Source: Pachypanchax playfairii
Lineage: Eukaryota > Chordata > Actinopteri > Cyprinodontiformes > Aplocheilidae
Length of the DNA stretch: 64,000 bases
Assembly (NCBI GenBank): GCA_006937955.1
Contig: SSNP01000014.1
Span: 2,341,899 to 2,405,898, forward strand
Direction of reading: 5' to 3'
The position numbers were made by a program, and so were the translations under genes. Shown here piece after piece: positions 36,460 to 50,158 of the stretch. Below the pieces are notes generated by a model. It was not told the DNA's origin. It was given only the letters and a program-made list of their open reading frames with translations, and ran no database searches. Numbering within the stretch: the stretch's first letter is position 1; every line of letters starts with the position of its first letter.

Positions 36460-37103
36460 ACCTGCAGAGGGAGCTGAACAGTAACAGAGTGCGAGCTGCT
36501 TGGACTGCAGCCCCTGAGCTTCATGATGAGAAGAAACAAAAGCAGAAGATCCAACAGAACGCTGCTGCATGTGTTAATAATAAACACGTGTTTCTGTCAG
36601 ATGGATGGAGCGGTCAGCTCTGCCCTCTGCAGACTCACTTCATCCCTGATCGTCACCAGTTTCTTCCTTCAGACAGCTCAGTAACCTCAGACGCCCTCCT
36701 GCTCGACCCCTTTAAACCCTCTGGAAAAGAAAGCAAAATCACACGTAGCAGCTTCTCGGCATCTCGTAAACCTGCCGAGACAGCTGATGTTTTCCTTCAG
36801 GCTCCGTTTGGAAAACGGCAGGAAACCGGCAACAGTAACATGTTTAGACCCAACGCGTGGCAGATCCAGAACAGCAGACAGCATCACCCTGGTAAACCAT
36901 CACCACCTCCCAGCGTGCGAGCAGCTCGGCTCCACACAGAGACGCTTCTGCTCCAGCGGCCGGTGACGGTGCACCGGGTGGTCTCCAGGGTCGGTCAACA
37001 GGCCGCCGTGGGCTCGGTGGCTGTGGGGCCGCTCTACTCCTGGAACATAGCGAGAAAAACTCTCAGCGACCCGTTTACTGCTGCACCTTTTCAACCCAGA
37101 TGA
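36460..37103 (+). CDS. aak1: aak1 alternative last exon (long isoform tail)
   Basis: A 644-nt exon after a clean acceptor (tttggtttttcacacacag) continues the reading frame left by exon 31750-31857 (one base over) and ends with TGA. It adds 214 aa to give a 1075-aa protein and replaces the short ending. The new tail starts DLQRELNSNRV, is rich in Gln, Ser and Pro, and has two DPF motifs (LLDPFKP near its middle and LSDPFTAAPF near its end). DPF binds the AP2 alpha ear. A vertebrate AAK1 long variant with an extra clathrin-binding region is known, and the paralogue BMP2K has a similar long tail. The assignment rests on phase, DPF motifs and position. Confidence 0.8.
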
Positions 37104-40100
37104 TTTAAAAAATGCCAAGTTTGAGTTTTTTACCAAAAAGGAGCAAAAGTTGCAATATTCAGTAGTTTTAATTTTAATTACTATTACTGCCGCAGCCTGA
37201 AAATATAAAGTTATTTTTAGTCCTTTTATTAAATTTATATCTTATAAAGGTTCTACCTCAGTCAGAACATCTGCTTTCAGTCTGTGTTTAACCATCTCCA
37301 CACAAAAATTATTACATCGTTTTTAAGAACGTCACATTTTCATCAAGACTGACATTTTTTCGACAATCAAAATTGTTCGTATAAAGAAAACTATCAGTGT
37401 TTTGATACCAGAAGATATTAGTAGCTTGTCATTTTTAAGATTTCTGCTAGTTATTTACATTTAAATTGTTTTTTTTTTTGGCTGTGCGTATGTAACCAGT
37501 ATTACATAATCAGTATTATCTCATGCTCACTTTGTTTTTGTTTATTTCTCTCCAATTTTGTGAAATAAGACAAAAAGTCAAATGATTTTCTCATTTTTTT
37601 CTACCAAGCTGAGTGTTACTCTTCTGTCATATTAAGATTTCTGATTTTTACTTGCATTTTGTTACTTTTATTACATCACTGCCTTTTTGCAGAATGAATT
37701 CTACCAGATGTAACAACATCTGGAACTTTATTTGTCTAATACTGGATTTAAAGTTACCAATAAGTTTAAATGGATTATAAATGTGCTGTACATTAGGAAC
37801 AGATCTTAAAGTTACACAGTGTAAATATGTGTGAACCAGTTTTAAGGTCTTTTCTGTTCTTGTCTCACCTCAAGTGTCTGCAGCAAATGCCTGATTAAAA
37901 TAAAACAGCCATTCAACGTTAAAAGTCTCAAATCTTTGATACCTATTTTATATGAAATATTTAATTGTTTTCAAATCAGAACTTGAATTTTGCAGCAAAT
38001 TTTTTTGTTGCCACACAAACAGCTCTGTTGTATTGGAAACATGTAGTTTTGGCATAAAATATTTTCTTTAAAATATATGAAAGTAGGATAAAAGTACATT
38101 TTTTTTCAGCCTGTATTTACCCAGAAGTAAGTTGTTGATGAAATATTTTGGAATTTAAGATGAATCTGTTTATATCCGTTTGCAGGAAAAAGATTGAGTA
38201 AGATCGTCTTTCGGTGGGGAGCGTATGGAAAATGTGGAAACGGAGCCAGAGCAGATTTAATCACAGTAAACACGTCAGATGGAAACCGATAAATCTGTGA
38301 GATTTAGTACAAATTAGATCAAGTCTGTTGTCTCAACGCAGTGGATTATTCTCTATCCTTCTGGATAAAAGTGCATTCTTAAAAAAAAAATTCCTTCTAA
38401 AGTTTCTAGCCTCCTTTCAGCTCTCGTGCATTGCAGCTGAATTTTACATGAATTTCTGCAGCAGTATGTTTCTGGATGTTTTCTTCAAAGCATCTTTATG
38501 AGCTCAAACACAAAACCGCAAATCCGATTGTCTCTGAAAACATTCCCAAATCTAAAAATATACATATATATCAAACAAAAACAGATGGAAATTAGGATTT
38601 ATTTTTAGATGTCTGACTGAAATAAAACGCTCTGTGGCTTGTTGCATAAATGTCAAACTCCATTTACACGTCTCATCCTTCTTTTTTTGGGAAGGGTTCA
38701 AACATTAGATATTTGGTTCAAATCCCTGAAAAGACAATCTGTCTTTCTTTCATGTCTCAGTTTTACTGTCTGTCCCCAGTTTTATCTTCTTACCAGTATA
38801 AACAAGCCTCTCTGTTTCTGCAGGGTGAACATAGGTTATGTAACATGCTCCGCTGCGCACACCAAAAACACTGAAACACTTTTAAAAGGATAGAAAACTC
38901 ATTTTAAAATTTAAAAACTAATAAAAGTTAAATAGACAGTTCAGATCTTTTAAAATAGGTTTCCATTAAGAGGTTATGATCATTAGATGGATCTTCGATT
39001 GGCCTCAGTTTGGATAAATAGAGTTTAATCCTGACCTGATTGATGAGTTAACAGCTGAGGCCAAGAATAAAGTGGATTACTGCTGTCGTCTTAATACAAA
39101 TCTTAGCTGAAAAACGTTGTTTGTGGCTCACGCAGGCAATAAATAAAAACATTAACCTTAACACTGTCTTCAATTTCTCATTTGATGGTTATTTGAGCAG
39201 AAAAATTGCCTGATGAGTGCTACAGTTGTAAAATATATCAAAAACAACGCCAAAGTCTTAACGATTATAAAATACAAAACATATAATGTTTTATGCAACA
39301 CAGAACTATTATCTGTTCCTCATAATTTAGGTTGTTAAAAGAGAAAAATACATAATCTTAACTATCTGTTTAAGATCATTTATAGAACACAGTATAGCAT
39401 GAATCAGTCTAAAGAATAACAAAACTTTTTAAAGAACATTTGGGAGATTTCTGTTTAACTTCACAATCGTAAAGAAACAAAAATGACATTTAACACAAAT
39501 AAAAGAATAAACTTATCGATTTATTGCACGTCACATTGGTCTGTAATTAGTATGAGATCATTTGCAGGTTGATTCATCAGAAGTAACAGTTTCACACTCA
39601 GCACATAGAAAACTTCAGATTTTTATGTTTTCTGCCATTCCTTAGCATGTGAAGTGAATAATATACTAAAGCCAGCGAGGGATTAGCTTAGCTTAGCATT
39701 AAGATCTAAATCAGCAGGAAACATAGCTCAGCTATGAAGGAATACAAACAATATTTAGCCGATAAAAATATAGTCATTGTCCATAAAACACAGTATATAA
39801 CATGAAAAAATATTCTAAGGCAGGTTTTAAGCAGTTTTCGAGCAACTGAAGTATTTAGTTTTTTTATGTTTGAATTTATAAAAGTGAAAAATTCTTTGAT
39901 TCAAAGTCTAAAATGAAATAAATGAATGTCGTAACCAAAACGTCTGATCAGAAGACAAGTCTTTGTAAAGTGAGTAAAAGTCTAAAAGTGCCTCAGAGCC
40001 AAAGCTGTGCGTGTCTACACTAACATTTACCTTCTAGTTCAGAACAAAATATTTCTGCTGATTTCACGTTGCAGTTAAATAAGGAAGAAGCAGGAAGAAG

Positions 40101-40148
40101 GAACATTAAGACAGTGACAAGGTCTCAGATCCTTCAAGTTTTGGTTTG
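37104..40148. other. aak1 / antxr1 convergent intergenic region
   Basis: The two genes run toward each other, so this holds both 3' UTRs. AATAAA-type signals occur in plus orientation (for example near 37897). The rest is AT-rich with no supported ORF or clear repeat. Confidence 0.55.
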
Positions 40149-43100
40149 TCAGCGGTTCTCATAATTGGGACGTGGAGGAGGCCGTGAAGGAGGAGGTGCT
40201 CTACAGTGAGGTGGGACCTCAGGAGAAGGAGGTGTAGAAACTTGGTTCATGTTGGCTGGAGGAAAGGCTCTGATTGAAGGGGGTGTGTACATGTTGGAGG
40301 TGCTGGAAGATGGAGGGGGAGTTGATGGCAGAGGAGGTAGGGTGGAAGTTGGAGAAGGAGGAAAGTCGAGGCTTTGGCTGTCCTCAGATGGGCGTCGCTG
40401 GTACCTTTGAGGCAAAGTGTAGACAGGTGTGGAGGGCTGGTTGTAGATGGGGTAGCAGGGAGGAGGGTAGGTCGGGCTACGGGTAAAGTTTATACACCTC
40501 CCCTGTAATAAAGACAAACACAAGATGTGGAAATATATTTAAAAAAAACATACGGAAAAACTGGGAACATAAAAATTCCTAAATCTGGTGTGGAAAAACA
40601 GCTGGCAGCGTCTCACAGCTCTCAGCAGACGGAAAGAGCAAATTCCACTTTTATTGAGCTTCATGAAAGCAAACAGCATTTTAGCCAAGTTAGTGATGCA
40701 GACGCTCAGAACCAAACCTGGCAGCATCATGATGAATTCTGCAGGCAGGAGCCGCGTTTCTTCAGACCAATCAGCAGTTTGGTTTCCTTTCAGTTCCATT
40801 AGCTTCTTCTCAGTTAATCCCACTCACCTGCTGTCCATCTGTAATCAGCTCACCTGTTTGTCATTCAGCAACCACCATCCAAAGTAATTATACTCCCAGC
40901 ATTGAGTTTAGTTAATAAAGATTTCAAGTTTGTACTAATATCTGTTTTAGGATTACTTAACAAAAAATCTAGCCTGACCAATCAGATCCTCCAGCATTAT
41001 GTTCAAATGCAGAAGGGTCGGACACCGGAGCCGCACCCGATCATTTCCGCGTCTAATTTTTTGACGGACCAATTACATATCACCTTTGCTGTGCGTCATC
41101 CTGAAAACGCGGAACTATAGCGTTTTCCACCCAGAGCACAACATTCAACATGGCGGACTCAGAGGTGGATGAAGTGTTTACGTCTGTGTTTGCTTAGGGC
41201 GGTCAAATGCGTGAACCGAGTGTGCAATGACACCTCGTATTCACAAGTTTTTGTCACAAAAGCGACAACTGTCATTAATATTCGTCTTTTCTCCTCCATT
41301 AACCATGGCTAGCTAACATTACGGCTCCGCTCGCTAAACCTTTTGTTTTTTGTTCCGCCTCATGTGTATCCGCTTTAGCGTCACATATGTTGCGTCACTT
41401 CCGGGTTTCTGTGATTGGTTCTCTCTCAACTGGCTAAGCCCGCCTTCGAAATTGAGAGACAGCGGTTCAGCTCCAGGCCCTCACGTCTTTGTAAAGTAAT
41501 TTGTCAAAGACTTGAGGGCCGATCAGGTAACAAAAAATCCCTTTGATTCAGTACAATAGAGTAAAAATAACAGGATTATATTCTATAAATATGACTTAGC
41601 GTGTTGTAGCTGTTAATTACTGTCCCACAGTTTTGATATAGTATTTAAGAATTGTAGTTTTATCATCCCCAATTTATAATCTAGTGCCCATGTATATGTA
41701 TATACGTACATATATAGTATATATATATGCCGTCTTTGTTTCATATTTCTATACTGATTTCAAACAAGGAGTTGCTGTCGTCTCACCTTGTCTCCAGGAT
41801 AAGGTCTCATCACAGAGACTCTGTCGTAGCCTTTTCTCAGAAACACACACAGCGCGTCCAGTTTTCCCTGAACAAACAATCACAAATCATAACTTACATG
41901 TAAATATACAACCACGGTCATTTATTTTCACGTCCTTTTTAACTTTGCGAAGATAAAAATTGAAATAGTCATGTGCAATTTTTTTTTTTTTGTTTCCAGA
42001 TTTCCTGAGAAGTTTTATTTTGATAAAAAATAAGAGCAGCTGAACAGATTCCAGACTCAGAGGTTAGTTCAGTGCATGTCTGGTTCTTATTACCGGCGAT
42101 CCAGCTGACTGTTATGTGAAGAAGCAGAATTTTATGAACTATTTCCTGAAAACACGTCATTCCCAGAAAACACTAAGACATTTGGTCACTTATGGTGCAA
42201 AGAAACCACTGGTCTGGATGTCAAAACGTATTTCACAGCACATAAATTAAACATCTGTGTCAAACACATGCACACTGTGCTTTAGGATACATTTTTGGAA
42301 GTGATCCCTCTTTCTGACAGCCAAAACTATGATTTATTTAAAAACTCAGTGACAAATGACTCTAGAAGTTTCATTTTTAGCAGAAAATTCAAAGCAAAGC
42401 CAAAGAAAGCACTTAATATATACAGGGAAATATATATCAAATAAATATCTGTAGCACCTTGATGGGAGAATACCACTTTTGAGGACGGTAGGTTTTGTGC
42501 GTGTGGTAATAAGGTTGTGGTGGAGGCGGATCGTACTCCTGAGCCGGCATCACAACTCGAGCGTTTTTGGCTTTTTCCAGTTTGGCTCCCTCTTCAGTTG
42601 AGCCTTTATCTCCCCAACGAACCTGAAAAAAAGTACAAGTTTTCAGTTACTTTCTGAAATCAGGGACATTTCTCACTTCATTTTTTTTTTAAAAAACTGA
42701 AAATCCTTGTAAAATAATTGTGTTTTCTATCCAGATGTTGCTTTATGTCTGCCAGATTTTAATTAAATCCTGTGCTCTTTTATCTCTGACGACTGAGACC
42801 GGCGGTTTCAGATTAGGTGTTTTCTTGCCAGTTTTTAAAATAAAAACATCTTACAAACTGAGACAGAATCTATGATTCAACAAGCTCAAATATAAAGAAT
42901 AACCAGACCACCGGGGGTTAAATCAGCAATCTTGAAAGTTCATTACTCTGTTTCTCTCCCTTTCAGCTACCGCTCAGAACCCACAACGGCTTTAACTTGT
43001 CAGAAAGACACACATAAATGAAGCTGTGCATACTTTCCATCACAGAGTTTGGAACCGTGTGTTTGGCAGCATCAGACCGCTCAGTCTGCACCACCAGTCG

Positions 43101-46100
43101 CTAAAACTCTTTTTACGGACTGGTAAACTTCTCTTTATTGAAATCGATCACACCAACTCATGCAACCCTTCCTGATTGGTCCATTGTTGGTTAAACTTAC
43201 TGACATGAGTGAAGCATTTCCTCAAAGTTTACTCGTTAGTTTTTCTGCAACTGAGGAAATGAATAAATCACACACACATTCAGACTCCTAAAATCTCTCA
43301 GCTCTTTGATTCCACTAGTATTTCTGCAGCGTTTGCAGTTTACGGTCCAGATGGCCTCGTTTTGACTCTCTTTGGCTCTCAGAGTTTGTCACAACAACAA
43401 AGTGACTCTCTCTAATGCAGCGTGGACTTGCGTGCTCAGCTTTTCTTAAAGAATGAGTTCCTGCTTTGCTCGGTTGTGTTTCTGTTTGATCTGGTTCCAT
43501 CTTTTATCGTTTACTTTCTACAAGCTGAGTGCTGCGTTAACGGTCGCTGCGCGTTTCCTTTGAACCTGAAATGTTAACATAACTCAAATCTTTGATTTTA
43601 TAGCAGGATTTCAAACTGGGGTTGTCGCTGATGATTTGCATCTAATCGTGTTGAATTTGCAAATTCGGATTTGTTCTTTTGTGTTATTATGTTAAGACGT
43701 AGTTATTATTATGTAACCAAAACTACAAGGGCTGTACCATGAGGTTATGAAAGAGGGGTGCAGTTGTACAATCTGATCTCATCACCTGCAGTTCTCGCCT
43801 GACATTAACAACAGATGCTGCAGGATGTTTTCAAACACAGCGGAAGTTAAAATCGGCATCCAGACGAAGAAATTCACCACAGGAGTCATGATGATAATAA
43901 ATTGCAACACGAGGTAAACCTGCTGAAATCCAAGGGAGTATCAAAGTGTAGCAGCTCGTCTTCTCAGTGCCGGCTGGGAAACACATGATGGTTAATAATG
44001 AACATATTGACGGATATTGAAAGCAGAATGACGCAGGAAATGTCAGATTTAAACACTCATCCAATAAAATCTGATGTAACCTCATAATAATCCACATTTT
44101 CTTAGTAACACCTATTTCCTGTAAAACTGTAGACTGTAAAGTAGAAGCATTTATCATATTTATACCTAGATTCAGTTCATTGGGGTGAATTACCTCCATC
44201 CTCTTGATTCCTCCGACTCCACGCCCGCCGTAGTATGATGCATCTACAGTGGGCCACCTCTTCTTTGGAAAACCATCTTCATCATCCTAAAGGTAAGAAT
44301 CATGCCTTTATTGTTATTAATACATAAAATAGACACGAATATTTACAGAAACTGGGATGTTTTTGTGTTAATTACAGGTTTTTTATTCTAATTATAACTT
44401 ATTAAAATAAACATACAGAGAAGTCTTCTATCACTGGTGGAGGCGGTTCGTGAATAACCTGCAAATCAACAAAAAATACAAAACTTTTATGTTTTATGTG
44501 TAGCAACACGTATGACTTTATTAATCTTTAAAATGAGTTGTTCGCTGTTGTACCACGGTGCAGCAGAGAGGCCAAAACCACCAGAGCAGAGCGACGGTGA
44601 GGAGAAGCAGCAGGACGAGCAGCGCGATCCCCACAATCATCCCGTTAGACTACAAGAAAATATATGCGTCTTAAAATACACTTAAAATATTCGTTTAGAC
44701 TGAGAAAGATGGACAAATACAAGAAAAATGATCCATTGATAAGTTTCCAAAACAAGGTTTGTGATACTGGCGTGTGTTTTGTTGTTTTTGTCTTTAACAT
44801 ACTCACACAGGTGACTGCTGTGATCGTGATGGAGCTCGATATGAAGCTGAGGCCGTTGTTCATGCTGACGTGGAGCGTGGCCGACCTGCAGAACCACAAT
44901 TAATGAATGGAACTCATCAAACACACTAATAATAATAATAATAAATAATAATTTCTGTATCTTGTGATTGTTTTGCCTCTATTTTTGATTATTTTGCATC
45001 TATGATGTGGCTTGTGGGTTATTTTGCAACTTGATAAAATCAAGAATCATTTGATTTCTTTGGCCTTTAGCTTCTTAAAGTAAATCAGTACAGCACTGAA
45101 CGAACGCATAATCAATACTTCTATTTAGTTTGGGCCAAAAGACAGAAGCTGAGACAACAAATACACAAATATGAGAAATGTAAACTTAATCAAATCAGAC
45201 AAAAAAGATTGATTTAGATATAAATTCTCATAAATCAATCAATAAACATGAAATCCAGTTTTAGTTTGCAGTTTTTACCTCATGGAACATAAATTAGAAA
45301 ACATCATGTTAGTGAGTATTTTTAATTTTATAATATAATCACTCACGTTCCAAATGTTTCCAGAACTGGAGCCGGACACAGAAGGTAAGTATCTCTCACC
45401 ACTAGAGGCCTCCTCACTGTTCAAACAGAAGCATATGAGATTACTGAGATTAATTACGAGGGTTAGTTTGTGATGCAGAGGAAGAGTTAACTGCATCAAT
45501 TTCTTTCCGTCTTCAGAAGAGCCTGAAAGTAGTTTTTCTGTTATGAAATTCCTGGACTTCCTTTTCTTGTGGAAAGTGGAGAGAATGAGGGCGGGTTGGT
45601 GGTTTATTTGTCCTGGCTGAGTTTGTGCCTAACGTGTCTAAAGACAGCAATCGTCCCTGATGAGATCCACATTCCTCCTCAGACATCTGAGACACTCTGA
45701 GTGTTTTACCAGCTGATCTGAAGCAAAGAACGATGGAGCTGAAGGTTCTGAAGAAGGATCAAATCAAAGAGTCAGCTCCCCCCCACCCCCACCCCATTAG
45801 CATCAACACAGCCAAAATAAACTTACACTGACATCACTGGCTGCAAAGTGCTGAGTGTATAACAAGGATAAAAGCTTATTTTTCATTTATTTGCTACAAT
45901 TATCTGAAACTTATACCTTTAAAAGTTGATCATTTAGTCTTCGAAGAATAATTGGAATAAAAAGGAGAATAAAACAGGAAATTAGCCACCATTTTTCTGA
46001 TCAAGCAGAGCAAAACTTATTTCTAAAAAGTAATAATGGTACAATAATCACAGTTAATTTGCTTTCAAAGCAGCTTGGACTCTTTGAGGTGTTGAATTTA

Positions 46101-49100
46101 TTTGTTTATCCATCAAGTTGACGTCTTATTTCCAGGATGAAGTCTTGGTGTTTTTTTTTATTTTCAGCCAAACATCTAGTTTCTATGCTGGTTATTGTTC
46201 AAGGTGACGGCGAGCTGCATGTCTGTTTAATCTGAACAATCCATCATACAAACAACCAAAACATGCACACACCAATCTGGAATCAATGTTAACCACCACG
46301 AACAAACCCTGTGCAGCCAGATTCTGCTACAGTCTTTAAACACAGTTAGATTATATGTTTAACTCACAAAATAAATAATAAAAACCTATTTAACTTATTT
46401 TGACCATTAATTTCTGCTCAAAACCTTTTGGTATTCCAAAAAAAACCAACAATTTTTACAGTTTTGTGTCTCACTGATTTTGTAAATGTGGGATTTTACT
46501 GCAATTTAACTTATCTAAATTCCCACTTAAATATCTCATATTTGTTTACATGAAACAATTTGTCTTGGTTTTCTCCTTTTCTACACCTATGCACGTAAAA
46601 TGCAACTTATCAGTTACTAACATTAAGTGTTAAATTATAAATATTTTTGGAAGAAACTGTAAAACTACTACTTGCTGTTTCCCTTTAATATAATCTATTA
46701 AAATTCCACTTGGTGGTAATTAATAAAATACCTCAAATATTGATTTTACAGTCACCATATTATATTGCTGTTTAAGAGTTTAATTATTGACAGTAATAGC
46801 CAAATAAAGTTTAAACAACAACACGAATCCAGTTTTGTACTTACTCAAAGTAACAGTGTCGTTGATTCGGAAGCTGCAGAGAACTTTCTGCTCATCTTTG
46901 GAGTGAAGGAAACCATTTCCTCTGACAACTACCTGGAAAGCTTCTGAAGCAGTAATACATGGAGTATTACTACATGTTAAACACACAACAAAGTTGTGTT
47001 CATGTTTCTTTACCTCCTTCACAGATACTGGAGGGTTCTACAGCCAGGATCTCAATGCATGATCTCCTCAAGACCTAAAACAGAACATAATCTTAATACA
47101 GATTAAATCTCAGGTAGAGAAAATTGAAATGATGCTTTAGGGATTTTTTTGCGTGTCTTACCGAGTCGATGACGCCTTGCAGAGCTTGAAATCCATCATG
47201 CACAGGGAAAACATGGTCCTTGCTGTCTGCTATTGTAGAAAGCTGCCAATTAAAGCTAAATGATTATTCTTGAATTTTAATTAACGTCTGCTGATTAACG
47301 AACAGACAGTGTTTACCTGTGTTTCATTGAAGTCCTTCACTCCCACGCAGTACACGGTGGCACCCAGCTGGCGTGCTCTGCTGGCCTGAATCAAAAAAGG
47401 CAATAAATCAGCAAAGAGAAATATTTAATAGTAGTTATAATGAGAAATAATGTCGATTTTAGTGTTATTTGTGACTCCTGTAAGAAAATTTGTGATGAAA
47501 TGAGGCTGTTAGCACAAAAATATGACAAAATATTAAATTAAGTGATTGAAATTGCTTTCTCACTTCTCCTTGTGCCAGATCAAACTGGTTCTCTCTCAGT
47601 TTCCCGTCTGTCAGGGCAATGATGACGCTCGCTGTCCGGTAACCTAAACAACAAAACCACGTGCCATTACTGTGTTTTTATCTGGAAAATAATTTAGGGT
47701 AACTATTTCGATGTAAAGACGAGACATTTTACTGAGCTTCAGTGAGTGGTTGTGATTAAATAATAAAAATTAGAACGTTTGGCTCACCATCTCCAGTCCC
47801 GTAATAAATTTGCTCGCTGGCCTGTAGAGAAAAGTTTGAAGCATCAGAGGCTGTAAATTTAAATTGGGCTCATTTAAAAAGTTGGAGTTCTAACTGCTGG
47901 GTGGGGTTGGTTGTTTTTTTTTATTGATTTCACAGATGACATACTCTATGAAGTCCTTTGTCCATGTAGGAGTCTCCGCCTGGCTCCACCTCTCTCAGCT
48001 CCTCCAGTCCAGCACGAATCTTATCTCTAATCAAAACATGTTGATTACACACACTGAACGTACAAATTAAATCCTCTATAATAGATGACTGTGTCTGTTT
48101 TAGCCACCTGTCCTCTGTTAGAGGCATGAGAATCCGCCCATCTGTGGAAAACACTATAAAAGACATCCGCAACTGAGGACTGGAAAGAAAAGAGGCAGAT
48201 TAAGTGACAACATTCTTTTGATGAACTTGTTGTTGAGCGTTTTGTGTGATCGAACCTGATGAACTTGAGAGTGAGATGATCCACAAAGTAATAAATCTCA
48301 TTCCAGTAATTTTGTATGCTACCAGACCTGAAAAACAAAACAGGGTTCTTTATAATCCATTAATTTAATGTAGTGACAGATTAAATAAGTTACAGTATGA
48401 GAAAGACTAATTAGGCTTTTTAGGATAAGTGAACTGGAAACTCGTGGCATTTTTTTAAGCATCGGTTAAATTCAAGTAAACATGGAGTAAAGTGAGAATA
48501 TTTGACTCAACAGAAATAAAAAAACTGGAAAATAGACAATCTAAGATGAAAAAAATTGAACCAGCCACTAGGGGGCGCTCATAGCATAGCAACCTTTACT
48601 TCCATGTTACATTCCTGTGTCCAGTTTACATATATACATTCTCTAGGCATGTTGGAGGTGAACGCTGGATTACTTTTATTCAGCAGACAGCTGCGATTTG
48701 GTTTAATTCACTGATAAACTTCTTTGTGTGGCATTTCAGCAGGAATTAGAATGAAAACCAACACAAACATAAGAAAATTTGAATTGAACTGTGTGAATAC
48801 AGATTAAAAAAAAAAAAAAGCCCAAACAAAACAAACAGAAAAACCCAAAACCATAACAGAACAAACAACTTTACCAGTCCCTATTAAAAATAAAACATTT
48901 ACTGGAAAGAAACGTTTGACTTACCCTATAAAATGAACCACAGTCAGACCAGGAAAGAAACCAAGTTAAATTGTTTCATCTTAAAATAAAAGCTTTAATT
49001 CGTGAGGAACTGTTTTCCATATTTTTCATGTTCATTCAACAAGTTGTTTTTTTAGAGTGTAACAATCACTTTTTTACATGAATCATTAAGAAATCTGCTT

Positions 49101-50158
49101 CAGTTATAAAGTTCTGAAAATTTCTTGGTGTATTCTCACAAAAAATTGATCTATTGAACCTTTTTTGTTGTTTTCTGGGTGATAATCATTCAGACTTTTC
49201 TTGTGAAGCTTCTGGATTTGTTTATTTAATTGCAAACCAAATCTGAAGAATCACATGATTCAGCTTGATTCTGGTTCAGATTTGATCAAATCTGCAGCCT
49301 CAACAAACAAATCAGTAAGTCACAAACATTTCACATGGACATCTGTGATTAAGTGGAAATCTGTGGGCTGAAACAGCCTCCACCTCCTCCCTCGCTGCAC
49401 TGCCACTTTTCTCCTCCCTGAGTTCTCATTTATCCAGCTATGTGAGCCTCAGCGGAGCAACAAGCCAAAAAGCTAAGATCTTTGGAACATCTGGCTCTAA
49501 TGGAGAAAGGGTTCTGCCTGCAGACCAGTACCCAGTTTGGTGTGAGCTGCTGCTTTCAGTGACAGACGGCTGCATGAACACATGACAGATGAATAAGTGA
49601 CTGCATGAACATGCTTTCTGTGTTAAATCCGTTCTTTGTGACACATGACCTGTTCTGCAGCTTCAATTTTAACATCATCACAGTTTGATGAACAGTGAAA
49701 TTTAAACCTTGTGTTTTTGTAGCAGACAGTGAAACACAGACTAAACAATAGAAATCCAATCATTTTAAAATTAAAAATCTTTTCAGTGAAACAAAAACTT
49801 GTGCGCTGCAGCCTAGAATCAAAATTTTAACAAAATAAGTTAAGGTCATTCTCTCCCCGCTGACATTTTTGGGAATTATAACTGCCAAGTCGGAGCCAAT
49901 TAAAGCCTTCAGAGAACAGTTGTAAAGGTTTTTGCACCTGTAGCATCAAAACAAACTCAGATGAATCACCAAACTTTATAAATCTCTCTTGAGATCAAGT
50001 AAAAACAGCTACACTCACTTGTCCAGAACAAAGTAGAGGTCAAATCCTCCATAGCAGGATGAACCTGCTTCTCTTGTATCATCAGGCTGCATCGCGCCGC
50101 CGACCACCAGGATCCACACCAGTTCCACGCAGATCGGGATCCAGAACTGGGACATCAT
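40149..50158 (-). CDS. antxr1: Anthrax toxin receptor 1 / tumour endothelial marker 8
   Basis: Type I membrane receptor that binds collagen and other matrix ligands through a vWA domain and links to actin. Its mammalian form is also a known bacterial toxin receptor. Eighteen in-phase exons give 588 aa: 50158-50019, 48327-48256, 48179-48108, 48026-47945, 47821-47788, 47643-47564, 47385-47317, 47242-47162, 47074-47014, 46943-46845, 45416-45347, 44885-44807, 44649-44554, 44458-44417, 44283-44194, 42622-42458, 41867-41787, 40502-40149. A signal peptide (about 1-21) precedes the vWA domain, whose MIDAS reads DKSGS (46-50) with TDG near 145. The Ig-like membrane-proximal part is followed by a TM helix (about 317-339) ending WWFWPLCC. 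The cytosolic tail keeps [20 protein letters not shown] and ends in a Pro-rich segment, RPPPRPNYENR. That tail is why I call ANTXR1, not ANTXR2. A second Met follows the first; I used the first. Confidence 0.95.
40970..41527. mobile_element. 558-bp CpG-rich insertion in an antxr1 intron
   Basis: The segment is flanked by an exact 12-bp direct repeat, taacaaaaaatc (40958-40969 and 41528-41539), which marks it as an insertion. It begins tagcctgaccaatcag and ends gagggccgatcagg. It is clearly CpG-richer than the surrounding intron. On the minus strand it carries CCAAT, an ETS site (CCGGAAGTGACG) and CRE-like words. On the plus strand it carries a short ORF beginning MADSEVDEVF. I cannot assign the class. 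A 12-bp duplication fits retrotransposition better than most DNA transposons. Confidence 0.6.
44925..44950 (+). repeat. (AAT)n microsatellite
   Basis: About eight AAT units in an antxr1 intron. Confidence 0.85.
48565..48578 (+). promoter_or_regulatory. CTCF-like motif, full core match, in antxr1 intron 1
   Basis: CCACTAGGGGGCGC matches every position of the vertebrate CTCF core CCASYAGRKGGCRS. A related copy (CCACTAGGGGGAGC) lies at 52611-52624 with similar flanks (cagccactaggggg), so both may come from one dispersed repeat. Confidence 0.45.

Noticed and set aside
40149..50158. ANTXR2 instead of ANTXR1
   Set aside because: The long Pro-rich cytosolic tail ending in PPPSRPPPRP and the synteny with aak1/anxa4 fit ANTXR1.
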